From the NCBI GenBank assembly GCA_946699065.1, contig CAMPDV010000425.1, positions 186,001 through 250,000 of the forward strand: a stretch of DNA of 64,000 nucleotides. Reading direction: 5' to 3'. Both the position numbers and the translations under genes were made by a program. The notes under the pieces were generated by a model. That model had not been told where the DNA came from and did not search any database. It saw only the letters and a list, made by a program, of their open reading frames with translations. Numbering within the stretch: position 1 is the first letter of the stretch; every line of letters begins with the position of its first letter. Positions 1 through 9,387 of this stretch are shown piece after piece. The stretch is from Loxodes magnus (taxonomy: Eukaryota > Ciliophora > Karyorelictea > Loxodida > Loxodidae).

Positions 1-267
1 GACTTCTCTTCTGGTTAGTGCATTCGTACTCTTTAAGGTCACTCAAGTTATGTATCAAGTATTCAGTTAAGTGTTGATTCAAGTGTTATCTTTTCTGGTT
101 CACGGGATAATACAATCAAGATTTGGAATTTTGATAAGGATGAGTGTATATAGACTTTGTAAGGGCATACAGATGGAATATAATCTATAGCATTGAGTGT
201 TGACAATAGATGGTTGGTATCGGGAGGATGGGACAGGACAATTAGAAAGTGGAGAGTTTCGAGTTGA
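1..267 (+). CDS. WD40-repeat protein, copy A (3' end only)
   Basis: Only the last 88 codons are in the window. In frame 1, reading TAA/TAG as Gln, the sequence gives the last WD40 blades: SSIQLSVDSSVIFSGSRDNT, then TIKIWNF, LQGHTDG and a final IRKWRVSS before TGA at 265-267. The same last blades and the same TGA end occur in the copies ending at 8304, 30673 and 46142, which fixes frame and stop. WD40 propellers are protein-interaction scaffolds; nothing here points to a particular partner. Three Gln codons in this short piece are TAG or TAA, so the gene is unreadable under the standard code. High confidence for family, none for specific function. Confidence 0.85.
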
Positions 268-743
268 GTAACTTATGATTTGACTTAATTAAATTTTACG
301 ATTAAATATATAAGATATTGGTAATGCATATAAATGAATGCTTAATGATAACTATGTTTTTTGTTATATGAAGTGTTTGTTTTATATTTATTAAAAGGTT
401 GTATATTCTTAAATATTCTTGGTTTAAAAAAAAGGTTGAGTAATATAGTTTATTGAAATTAGTGAGGTAAATGATTTAAAGTGGTAATATTTAAAAATAT
501 TTTAAATATAATTTTGTTAAATGAAGACGTAAAATAAATTTAAGTTTAATTTTATTCTATAAAATTTCTTATAGATTTATTTTTAGATTTTGTAAAAATT
601 TCAAGTTGAGTATAAATTGTAATTTTGTTTTGTGGAGTAGTTAAAATATTATCTGTACTTGCAAAGTTAGTTTATAACCTTGATTATTATTTAAAAAATT
701 TAATTAAGTATTTATTTTATTTTAATTTTTTAAATTTTGTTTT
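268..743. repeat. Conserved 3' flank of the WD40 unit, copy A
   Basis: AT-rich non-coding flank. It is repeated in the same orientation after copy D (46143-46649) and, inverted, beside copies B (7835-8303) and C (30235-30672). No coding pattern is conserved between the copies. Confidence 0.7.
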
Positions 744-1090
744 TTATTATTTATTTTTTAATTAGTTAATTTCAACTAAAAAAGTTTTTGGACCGGAAAC
801 TCCTTTTCGATTGAACGACCCGACGCTATCTTTTTATGGATAACGGGGATATCCTGTTTTGCTCCAGGCACAGCTGCCAGGGAGCTCCATCGCTATGAGC
901 AGCCAGGCTTCAAGCCCCTACCAAGAGCGGATAATCTCAAAGACAGTGTTCCCTTCAGAAATTGACTCTGACCAGGGACTTTCTCAGCGACAGGAAAGGA
1001 ACTTGTTCCTAGCCATAAAACCAGAAAGTGTTGCCACGAAGGTCATTCTCAGCTCTCACCATCTTTTCAATTATTATTATTTATTTTTTA
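744..1090 (+). mobile_element. ORF1-like fragment inserted between 17-bp direct repeats
   Basis: A block of about 313 bp with about 50% G+C (761-1073) sits in AT-rich flank between two identical 17-bp copies of ttattatttatttttta (744-760 and 1074-1090). The inverted arm near 7.83 kb and copy C near 30.23 kb have this flank with one repeat copy and no block, so they look like empty sites. In the + frame the block reads IAMSSQASSPYQERI and then FPSEIDSDQGLSQRQER. The EIDS-x-QG part recurs in the same relative frame at 14.3 kb and more weakly in the 15.6 kb ORF1-like protein. I infer a truncated retroposed piece of that ORF1. A non-coding SINE is the alternative, because the direct repeats are low complexity. 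Confidence 0.55.
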
Positions 1091-1239
1091 TGATTGATAT
1101 TTATTATTGCTTATTATTATTTATTAATTATAATTAATTGTTATTATAAAATTTTAATATTTAAATTTAATATTTTTCGTTTCCGTCTGGAAAATTAATT
1201 TTTCTGATAATAAGTTTTATTTATCTTTCAAGTTTAGAG

Positions 1240-1860
1240 TATGGATTTCATAAAAATAAAAAATTTGTTTTTTTGCTCAGCGTTTTGCACTACCAAAGAT
1301 TTCTGGGACGGAATAAATTTAATTATTTCGGAATAAAAAAACTAAAAAGGGAATAAAATTTCAAAAAAAATTCCAAATATAAAAGATTTTTGAAAAAAAT
1401 AAGAATTTAAAAATTTTTTTAGTTTAATTAGAATTTGTAAATCTCTTTTTAAAATGGTATTTTGTAAAAATGAAAACACTTATTTTTGTTTTAAGGAAAA
1501 ATATTTGATTTGAAAAATTTTAGCAAATTTTTGTTGCTTTTTATTTCAAGAAAAAAATTTGATAAGTTTAATTTTTTTGAAATGATAAAAACAAAAGTTA
1601 TTGTTTATGTTTTTGATAAAAATGCATTTTTTTTACTTGGATGTAAAATTTTTTAAATTTGAATTTCTTTTCGAGTAAATGAAAAAACTAGTGATAAAAT
1701 TTTTAAATTTTATAAGAATTTACTTAATTGAACAGGATCTCAATTAAAAAGGAGAGAAAAGAAAGTAAAGAATGAAATTGTGAGCAATTATTTTTTATTT
1801 TTTAGCTCTGAGTCTTACACTACAGAAGATTTTCGGGATGGATAAATTAAAAAAAAGGGT
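1240..1860 (+). repeat. Left arm of long inverted repeat
   Basis: About 600 bp that recurs inverted at 7055-7690 and directly at 47150-48370. It carries two direct copies of a 45-bp motif, at 1275-1320 (gctcagcgttttgcactacc then a ggaataaatt block) and a diverged one at 1804-1848. The arms enclose the retrotransposon-derived core. No protein is conserved in it. Confidence 0.75.
1275..1320 (+). repeat. 45-bp bordering motif M
   Basis: Core cactaccaaagatttctggg followed by acggaataaattt. About ten copies occur: 1275-1320, 1804-1848, 47181-47226, 47505-47550, 47789-47834 and 48317-48361 on +; 7075-7105, 7558-7603, 30068-30112 and 52746-52790 on the other strand. All are at or inside the edges of the inverted repeats, so the motif may be the end of a mobile element. 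Confidence 0.6.
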
Positions 1861-1914
1861 TAGAGTTTTGATAGATATAAAAATTTTTAGCAATACTTTT
1901 TAAATTAAGATATC

Positions 1915-3260
1915 AAAGATTAAGCTTATGAACTTCTTGACATATTGCTAAATAAGTTTGATGAGAATCAACATATACTGACGGGAGATTTCAACACCCT
2001 TTTATAAGGTTTTGTAGACAATCCTGAAAATAATTTGATAATACATATAGATTATAAGAATTTCTCCTGCTAAATGTCCTTGAAATAATGAATGATAGTA
2101 ACGTTAATACATGTATACAAAAGAAACTGTATAATTGTGGTTTAATGATTATTCATTATAAGCACCAGGTTAAATTAAAAAAATGGAAAATACTTAAAAT
2201 TCACTAGTTTTAACTAGCGACTCTTCTTTAATTGATTATTAAGAAGCTGCAAACTGATAGATCAAACACAGGCAGGTGCATAGAAACCTCCAAATAAAAG
2301 AAAAGGAGTTGATACAAATCAAATAAGTAAACATAATAATGGATTTATTTAGAAAATTACTAAATATCTGTAGTCAAAAACTATAAAATAAATTCTTACA
2401 CGTTCCACTGAAATCAATTCGAAATTCTCTTCATCGTGGACATCAATTGTAGCATCTATTGAAAGAAAAATAAACCCATAGGTAGAAAACTAGTTTAAAC
2501 GCCTAAAATATTACCGCAGAAGATACAAAAAGATCATCCAAAAAATCTTTGAAAAATTAAGATATTATCTAAGACACTCCTATCTCTTAAGATAAGCTTT
2601 CAAATCTGAATTAAATTTAAATAAAAATATCCTTTTACAATATAAAAAAAGTACATAAACTTAAGATTTATTTTTGAATAACAGTAATCAAATTCGATTA
2701 AATTGAATGTAATAAAAACAGTTAAAAGTAAGACAATAATATTATTTCTGTTAATTCAAAGTATCACTATTTATCTGATCTTTAGAATTAAAATAAACAA
2801 CTATAATAAAATGGTGGCCCGATAAATGCAATTCAAAATTAAGCAATTAATAATTCGTTTAATGAAATTTAATTTTTTTAGGTAAAAAAGTACTTAAATA
2901 GGATATATAAAGACTAATAGATAAGAACTATTTGCTAAATGAAAAGTTAGATAGTACAGAAACGAAATACGAACTAGAAAAAATAAACCTTGATAAATAA
3001 CTAAGAATCATCAAAAGCATATTATAAAGCATATATTAATAAAATTAATTAGAAATACAAAAAAATAAAATTAGTTACTAAAATTTGCCTTATAATATTA
3101 TTAGGAAAAGCTATTTAAAAAATAATTAAATATTATAACAAATAAAAAATAACCTATTAATAATTTTAAAGTAGAAGATTAAACTGAACAATTTCATTAG
3201 ATAATGTTACTTATAAATAATATCTTTCTTTAGTAAAACATAATTAATAACTACTTTAGA
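1915..3260 (+). pseudogene. Non-LTR retrotransposon ORF2, endonuclease-type part (broken)
   Basis: The + strand reads YELLDILLNKFDENQHILTG, then DFNTLLQGFVDNPENN. The GDFN tetrapeptide (codons at 1984-1995) preceded by a leucine-rich helix is the usual signature of the C-terminal half of APE-type endonucleases in LINE ORF2. After about 2060 the best frame changes more than once. A basic linker follows (FKRLKYYRRRYKKIIQKIFE, about 2490-2560), of the kind between endonuclease and reverse transcriptase. N-terminal endonuclease and the RT palm are missing on this strand, so it is a relic. It is about 99% identical to 48428-49773. Confidence 0.55.
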
Positions 3261-3279
3261 ACATTTTTAAATAAAAATT

Positions 3280-4420
3280 TGAGAGGACTTAGTTTTCATT
3301 TTAACCCAAAGAGTAAATAATACTCCAACCCTGGCATTTGAATCCCAATTAGGTACTTTTACTTTCCAAATATCTAATTACTATATCATAATATAACAAT
3401 GCTAAAACTTGTCCATGCGAACTTCCTTACATAACTCCATTGTTGTATTATAATCAAATGAAAGTCTTCTTTTTATTGAGTCAAACATTTTTTCAACATC
3501 TATCAGTGTTGCTATCAATTTAGTCTTACATTTAGCACGTTTCCGATAATTATCAATTATTTGTTATATTACTCAAATTTATTAAGTTTTTTATCTGATT
3601 TTTATAAATCCCATTTATGAAGGGTGAATCAAATTTCTCTAATAAATCAGATTGTATAGTCTTTTTGTTAAAGCTTTATCATATAGTTTTATAATAATAT
3701 TAATAAGAGAAATAGGTAGTCAGTTTTTCCAGTCATCTTTATTTCCTTTTTTAAATATTGGAATTACCGTCAATGTATTTAATTCCTAAGGGATTCTTCC
3801 AAATCTTAACATATTATTCAGAAAAGAGTAAAAAATTATTAACAAATATTATCCACCATATTTCAGAAGTTCGTTTTTTATTCTGTCTGGATCAGCTGCT
3901 TTTCCATTCGTAATTTCTTTTATAATTTCTTGTATTTCTTGTATGGTAAAAAGATTAAGTCTTTATAAAATGAGAGTTGATAATCTTTAATTTCTTAAAT
4001 ACTATCTTATATTTTATCTATTTTTTAATTACTAAGAATTATTTATTATTGAGTTATATTAGAATGTTTGTTAAAAGTACAATTTTCCCATGGATCGTTG
4101 GATTTATTTTTGATTTCTTAATTAAAGTTCATTTAATTTATTATTTTAGGGTTTTTAATTTTCTTAGTATGTGAAAATATTTTTTTAGCATCTCCATTTA
4201 GAAGTAAAAGTTTCTTTTTTGCTTTGTTTTTTCAAACTTTCACAAATTAGACTTGAAGTCATTCAGAATGTCGTTTCACTTTTTCATGAATATTATTTAC
4301 TTATTAATTTATTTTTCCAGATTTAGGTTATGCTTCTCATATACTGAGTTAGCCCTTTTAGGCCTAAATATTTCTTAATAAGATCTTGAGGAAATTTGTT
4401 ATAACTTGAGTCTGGAATAA
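3280..4420 (-). pseudogene. Non-LTR retrotransposon reverse transcriptase fragment
   Basis: Read on the minus strand from about 3960 downward: EIIKEITNGKAADPDRIKNE, LLKYGGQY, FGRIPQELNTLTVIPIFKKG, NKDDW and PISLINIIIKLYDKALTKRL. This is the standard opening of LINE-type reverse transcriptase. Near 3510 LIATLIDVEKMFDSIKR fits RT motif A (catalytic Asp). The catalytic YADD box is not seen, so the copy is truncated and presumably dead. Sequence from 4420 to 3970 reads as a lysine-rich upstream linker (for example EKQINKQIIFMKK). It points toward the endonuclease piece at 1915-3260, so the two do not form one collinear element. Duplicated at 49793-50933. Confidence 0.8.
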
Positions 4421-4941
4421 AGGATCCTAATGTTTAATCAGCATATTATAGATGTTATTTTTGATAAATTCATATTAAACTTCAAGATTATCTTAATCTA
4501 TCTAAAAGAATTCTAGATAAGTTTGCAGGAAAGATTCTAAATATTTTTGACGATATATTGCATCTTATAACCTATTTATTTTATATTTCCTCAAATTCTT
4601 GCTCATTTTCAATTAATCTCATATAAAATTAAGTTTTGTTTTATAAATCAATTTGTAGGAAAAAATTTTCTTTTTAAGCTATAATATCATCTTATCACTG
4701 TTTATCTTATAAAAGAATTGTTTTAATAATTAAGTTTTTATCTTTAAATAATCTAGCAATTTTCAGTTGATATCATACTTTATGAATAAATATAATTACA
4801 ATCTTTAAAATATTAATAAAATAGATAAATAAGGAAAAAATAATGACTATTTAATTAGAAAATGAATATGAAAACATTTTAATTTAATTTCTTGATTAGA
4901 TATTTTAAATTAAAATAAGTGTTTAATCTTTTAAAAATCAT

Positions 4942-5781
4942 ATTTATTAAACCACTACAGAACAATTTTAAAACCTAAGATAATTCCCCAAAATAACATA
5001 CACGAAATTAAACAAAAAATATTTGAAAGAAATAATTTGCATCTATAAGATTAGAAGCCAGTCTTACGCATTTCGAAAGACTCTGAAAGATCGAAATTAT
5101 ATTATTGAAAATCCTTTTTGTATATGCGGAGAATATGACACTCTCCAACATGTAATGGAATGTATATATTACATTGATATAAGAGAATGATTGGTCTCCA
5201 AAATTGGTTAATGTGATGTTTTGGAACTAATAAATTACGATTAACTATATATAAACTCTTTTCCTAAGAAAAAAATAGAAATGGTGGATGAATAAATAAA
5301 AATATTCGTTCAAATGTTTATCAAAAGGAGGCAAGAAATTCTATAACAAGAGAAAGAAGAAGAGCAATATGAGAAATAATAAAAAGAAGCAAATCTAAAA
5401 ATAGAAAATTTTAATGAAGAGAATGAAGAATAATAAAATCAAGAAAACAAAGAATAAGATGTCCAACAAAATTAGATGAAAAATGATGAGGAAGAAGAAG
5501 ATTGGAACGAAGAGGAAAACGATAGCGAAGATGAAGAAGAAGAAGATTGACAACAGAAAATAGAAAAAAATGAAAGTTAGCTTGAAAATGAACAAGAAAG
5601 GAGATACTTAGAAGAAAAAAAAACCTAAACTAGAAAATTAGTTCTGAAGAGCAATAAACTTGATATATAATAACATTTAAAAACAATATAATACCTTCAA
5701 TTGGAAGAACATATTCTGAAAATTGAAGGTACCACAAATTTTTTTAGTTAAATTAAATTAAATTAAATTTATTAAACCACT
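4942..5781 (+). mobile_element. 5'-truncated LINE insertion with 15-bp target-site duplication
   Basis: The flanks are identical 15-mers, atttattaaaccact, at 4942-4956 and 5767-5781. The paralogous locus near 51430-51465 lacks about 810 bp here and keeps a single related site. The insert ends in a short tandem tail of ttaaa units just before the second repeat, as expected for target-primed reverse transcription. Sense strand is +. It contains the ORF2 C-terminus described separately. The insertion is younger than the duplication that made 47.8-53.0 kb. Confidence 0.85.
4960..5766 (+). pseudogene. LINE ORF2 C-terminus with Cys/His knuckle and acidic tail
   Basis: Frame starts KITYTKLNKKYLKEIICIYK, then SQSYAFRKTLKDRN, NPFCICGEYDTLQHVMECIY. 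The C-x-C-x8-H-x4-C pattern is the C-terminal knuckle typical of LINE ORF2. Downstream are REWLVSKIGQCDVLELINYD (the W is TGA) and a charged tail rich in Glu, Gln and Asp from about 5340 to 5550 (for example DEEEEDWNEEENDSEDEEEE). The stretch aligns with 40780-41271 over about 110 residues. Only the 3' part of ORF2 is present. Candidate TGA stops lie near 5549 and further on; which is used cannot be told. Confidence 0.75.
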
Positions 5782-7054
5782 TTAAATATTATTATGTTTT
5801 GAATATTTAGTATCTTAAATTAAAAATTACTATATTGTATAATAACCAAACATTTATTAAAGGAATATGAAATTAAAAATTATAATTCAGTTGTCTAATA
5901 ATTTAGCATATAACAAAAATAGCTCATTATTAAGATTTTTTATGAAATTGTGTACTATTAGCATTATTGGCTTAGTAGAAACTTTGCTTTTTGATATGCT
6001 ATATATGTTTCTTTTTATATTGTACGAAATATTTTCCATTTTTTATAGATATAATTATAATAGTTATTAACTTACACTTTGTATATTATTTTAATTAATA
6101 CAAAAGATTAAAGCTTTTCTTTTAACCTTTTTTGATATAATGAAGCTATATTGATTTCTTAATTATTTACACTTTCATTTTGCTAATTCGTATTATTTAA
6201 TATTAGAATATAATTTTATTCTTATTTTAGATGGAAATATAAGATAATTTACAAGAAAGTGAAGATTTTTATAATTTTGCATATATTCAAATTATTAATA
6301 TAGTTTACTAGCAAATGTTTTTATATGATAAATAATCAATCAATTTTTTAGAAAAGCTTTCAGCTTTAATAAAATAGCTTCATTAGAAATTCAAATTTTA
6401 AGATTAATAAACAAAATCAATTTTCTATATACATAGTAGATATATTCAAGTTGCTTAAAATCAGAAAGTTTATCTTTAAAGCTATTCATTTTAATATTAC
6501 GAAATGAGAACAAATTTTAAAGATAAAAAATATTTAATATAGCAATTTTTTTTTAAAATTAGTTTTTCTCTTCTAAATTAACATCTTTTCGCAAACTATA
6601 AACAGATAGTTAGTCGTAGTAAGCTCTTTTCAAAATTCTTTTACTCATCTTTTCGATTTTTAATGTTTTTCTAATTATTATAATAAAGTAGAATATTTTT
6701 AAACTTGATTAATAAATTTTTTGTTTCTATATTTTTATAGTTAGGTTAGATATATTATTTGGATCCTTGTTTAATTACTTTTTTTAGACTCTTTGTAAAT
6801 TGGCCTAAAATTTATTATTACAGATGTATTGTACCTCATTTTTTCTATTTGATTGATCATATTTTTATAAAGAAATTTTTTAGCTCTTTTTAGATTAGTT
6901 ATTTTTTAAAATTTATAATATCCATTAAAAAAATAGTTTTAAGCCCTCTTATAAAAAAATTGTTTACTGATTTTGTTTCTTCCTAAAATTGTAATTTATT
7001 TTTTTATATTTACTTCTTAAAAGTTATTTAAAAAACTTCTCAAATCTTTTAAAA
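5782..7054. other. AT-rich stretch without supported gene
   Basis: Homologous to 51460-52740. I see no conserved reading frame, only AT-rich sequence with many indels between the two copies. Confidence 0.5.
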
Positions 7055-8303
7055 TTCTATCCCTTTAAGAAAAAAATTTATCCATCCCGAAAATCTTTTG
7101 TAGCGAAAAAAGATAATTTTTCACGATTTCATGGTTATTTTATTATATATCCTTTTTTCTTGAGATCCTTTTCATTTAAGTAAATTCTTATAATATTAAA
7201 AATTTTTTAAACGAATTTTTTCATTTACTCGAAAAGATGTTAAAAATTAAAAATTGTATTTTTTCCAAAACATAAACAATAAATTTTTTTTATAATTTCA
7301 AACATAATTAACCTTATCAAAAATATACTTTTAAATAAAAAAGAAAAAAAGTTTTGTTTAAAACTTTTCAAACATTTTTCCTAAAAGCAAAAAAATTTTT
7401 TTATTTTTACAAAATACAATTTCAACAAAAAAAATTTCCAAATTCTATTTTAATATAAAATTTTTTTAATTCCTATTTTTTCTCAAAAATCTTTTATATT
7501 TGGAATTTGTTCTTGAAATTTTATTCCAATTTTAAAATTTTTTATCCCGAAATAATTAAATTTATTCCGTTCCAGAAATCTTTGGTAGTGTAAAATGCTG
7601 AGCAAAAAAACAAATTTTTTATTTTCATTATTATTAAGCTCTAAAATTGAAAAATAATGATAAATAAAAAACTTAATATAAGGAAATTTTATAATCCAAT
7701 CGGAAACGAAAAATATTAAACTTAAATATTAAAATTTTATAATCATAATATATACTAATAATTGATAATAATTAATAATTGATAATAATTAATATTAAAT
7801 ATCAATCATAAAAAATAAATAATAATAATCAATAATAAAAATCTAAATTTAATTTAAAATAAAATAAATACTTAATTCAATTTTTTCAATTATAATCAAA
7901 ATTATTAACTAACTTTAACCTTATAAATAATATTTTAACTACTTCACAAAAAAAATGAAAATTTATACTCAACTTGAAATTTTTACAAAATCTAAAAATA
8001 AATCCATAACATTTTATAGCATAAATTTAAACTTAAACTTATTTCATGCTTTCATTTAACAAAATTATATTTTAAATATTTTTAAACATTACCACTTTAA
8101 ATCAACATACCTCACTAATTTCTATAACCTATCAATCAACCTTTTTTTTAAACTAATAATATTTAAGAATATAACAAATTTTTAAATAATAATTAAAAAA
8201 CTTCATATAACTAAAAACATTATTAACATTAAACATTCATTTAAATACATTACCAATATCTTATATTTAATCGTAAAATTTAATTAAGTCAATAGCAAGT
8301 TAC
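7055..8303 (-). repeat. Right inverted arm and 3' flank of WD40 unit B
   Basis: Reverse complement of 268-1860, including the motif copies at 7075-7105 and 7558-7603. It lacks the GC-rich ORF1-like block and thus shows the empty site near 7830. Divergence from the left arm is clearly higher than that between the left arm and 47.8-48.4 kb. Confidence 0.75.
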
Positions 8304-9387
8304 TCAACTCGAAACTCTCCACTTTCTTATCGTCCTGTCATATCCTCCCGATACCAACCATCTATTGTCAACACAAAATGCTATAGAATTTATATCTAAA
8401 GTATGCCCTTATAAAGTCTATATACACTCACCCTTATCAAAGTTCCAGATCTTGATTGTTTTATCGTAAGATCCAGAAAAGATAACACTTGAATCAACAC
8501 TTAACTAAATACTTGATACAGCATCTGTATGACCTTGAAGAGTACAAATACACTAACCAGAAGAGAAGTCCCATATCTTAATTGTCCTGTCACCAGAACC
8601 TGATATTATGTATCTATTATCCTTAGACACTATTACCGATGAAACTAATTCTGAATGCCCAGTAAGATTTCGCACAAGCTGATCAGTCTAGAAATCCCAG
8701 ATTTTTATAGTTTTATCAGCAGATCCCGATATAATATATCTAGAGTCATGGGAGATTACTACCGAGTAAACTGAGGAAGTATGTCCCGTTATAATTCTTT
8801 TGAGAACACCATTGTGGAAATTTCAGATCTTTATAGTTGTGTCTTCAGATCCTGATATAATATATCTAGAGTCTGGGGAGATTACTACCGATCTAACGAA
8901 GGAAGTATGCCCCGTTATAGTTCTTATGAGAGAACCAGTCTATAAGTTTCAGATCTTGATGGTTTTATCACCAGATGCCGATATAATATACTTAGAGTCA
9001 TAGGAGATTACTACCGATATAACATATGAAGTATGTCCTGTTATAGTTCTTAGGAGAGTACCTGTCTGGAAATTCCAGATTTTTATCGAATATTCAGGAT
9101 ATCCTGAATCTGATACAATTCAATTCAGGTCACTTGATATGGCTACCGAGTAAACAACTGAAGTGTTAGTAATTACTTAGTCTAAAAATTATTAAAAAAA
9201 TACCTTTACTTTGGTCATAATTAATCTTGTTTATTAACTTTTAGTAGCATAAGTTAGGCAGAATTTCATACTTAAAATGAAGTAGAGATATTTTCCCTAA
9301 AATGTGGCTTCTCGCTCTTAAGAGTTTTCTTAAAAAAATACTTTTAGTAAATTGCTTTTCTTTTTTCTCCGTTTCTTTTTTCTCCAT
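8304..9387 (-). CDS. WD40-repeat protein, copy B (intact)
   Basis: Start ATG at 9387, intron 9182-9203 (22 nt, GT...AG), stop TGA at 8306-8304. The two exons (184 and 878 nt) join in frame to 353 codons plus stop. Exon 1 encodes a basic helical head (MEKKETEKKEKQFTKSIFLR, RKLLRARS). Exon 2 encodes seven WD40 repeats; repeat 1 lacks the usual GH dipeptide, and the blades end in IWNF/IWDF or RKWRV. Three conserved Trp positions are TGA (LNWIVS in repeat 1, KIW in repeats 2 and 3), while others are TGG. Several Gln are TAA/TAG. No transmembrane segment or enzyme domain. Likely a cytoplasmic or nuclear scaffold; partner unknown. Copies C and D share the whole layout. Confidence 0.85.

Noticed and set aside
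859..1137. Standard-code ORF of 92 aa starting MLQAQLPGSS
   Set aside because: The organism does not use the standard code; the start is arbitrary and the C-terminal third is simple AT sequence. Only the EIDS-x-QG part has support, as an ORF1-like fragment.
1915..4420. Twin-primed inverted LINE insertion
   Set aside because: Twin priming puts the inverted 5' piece upstream of the sense 3' piece; here neither orientation gives that order.
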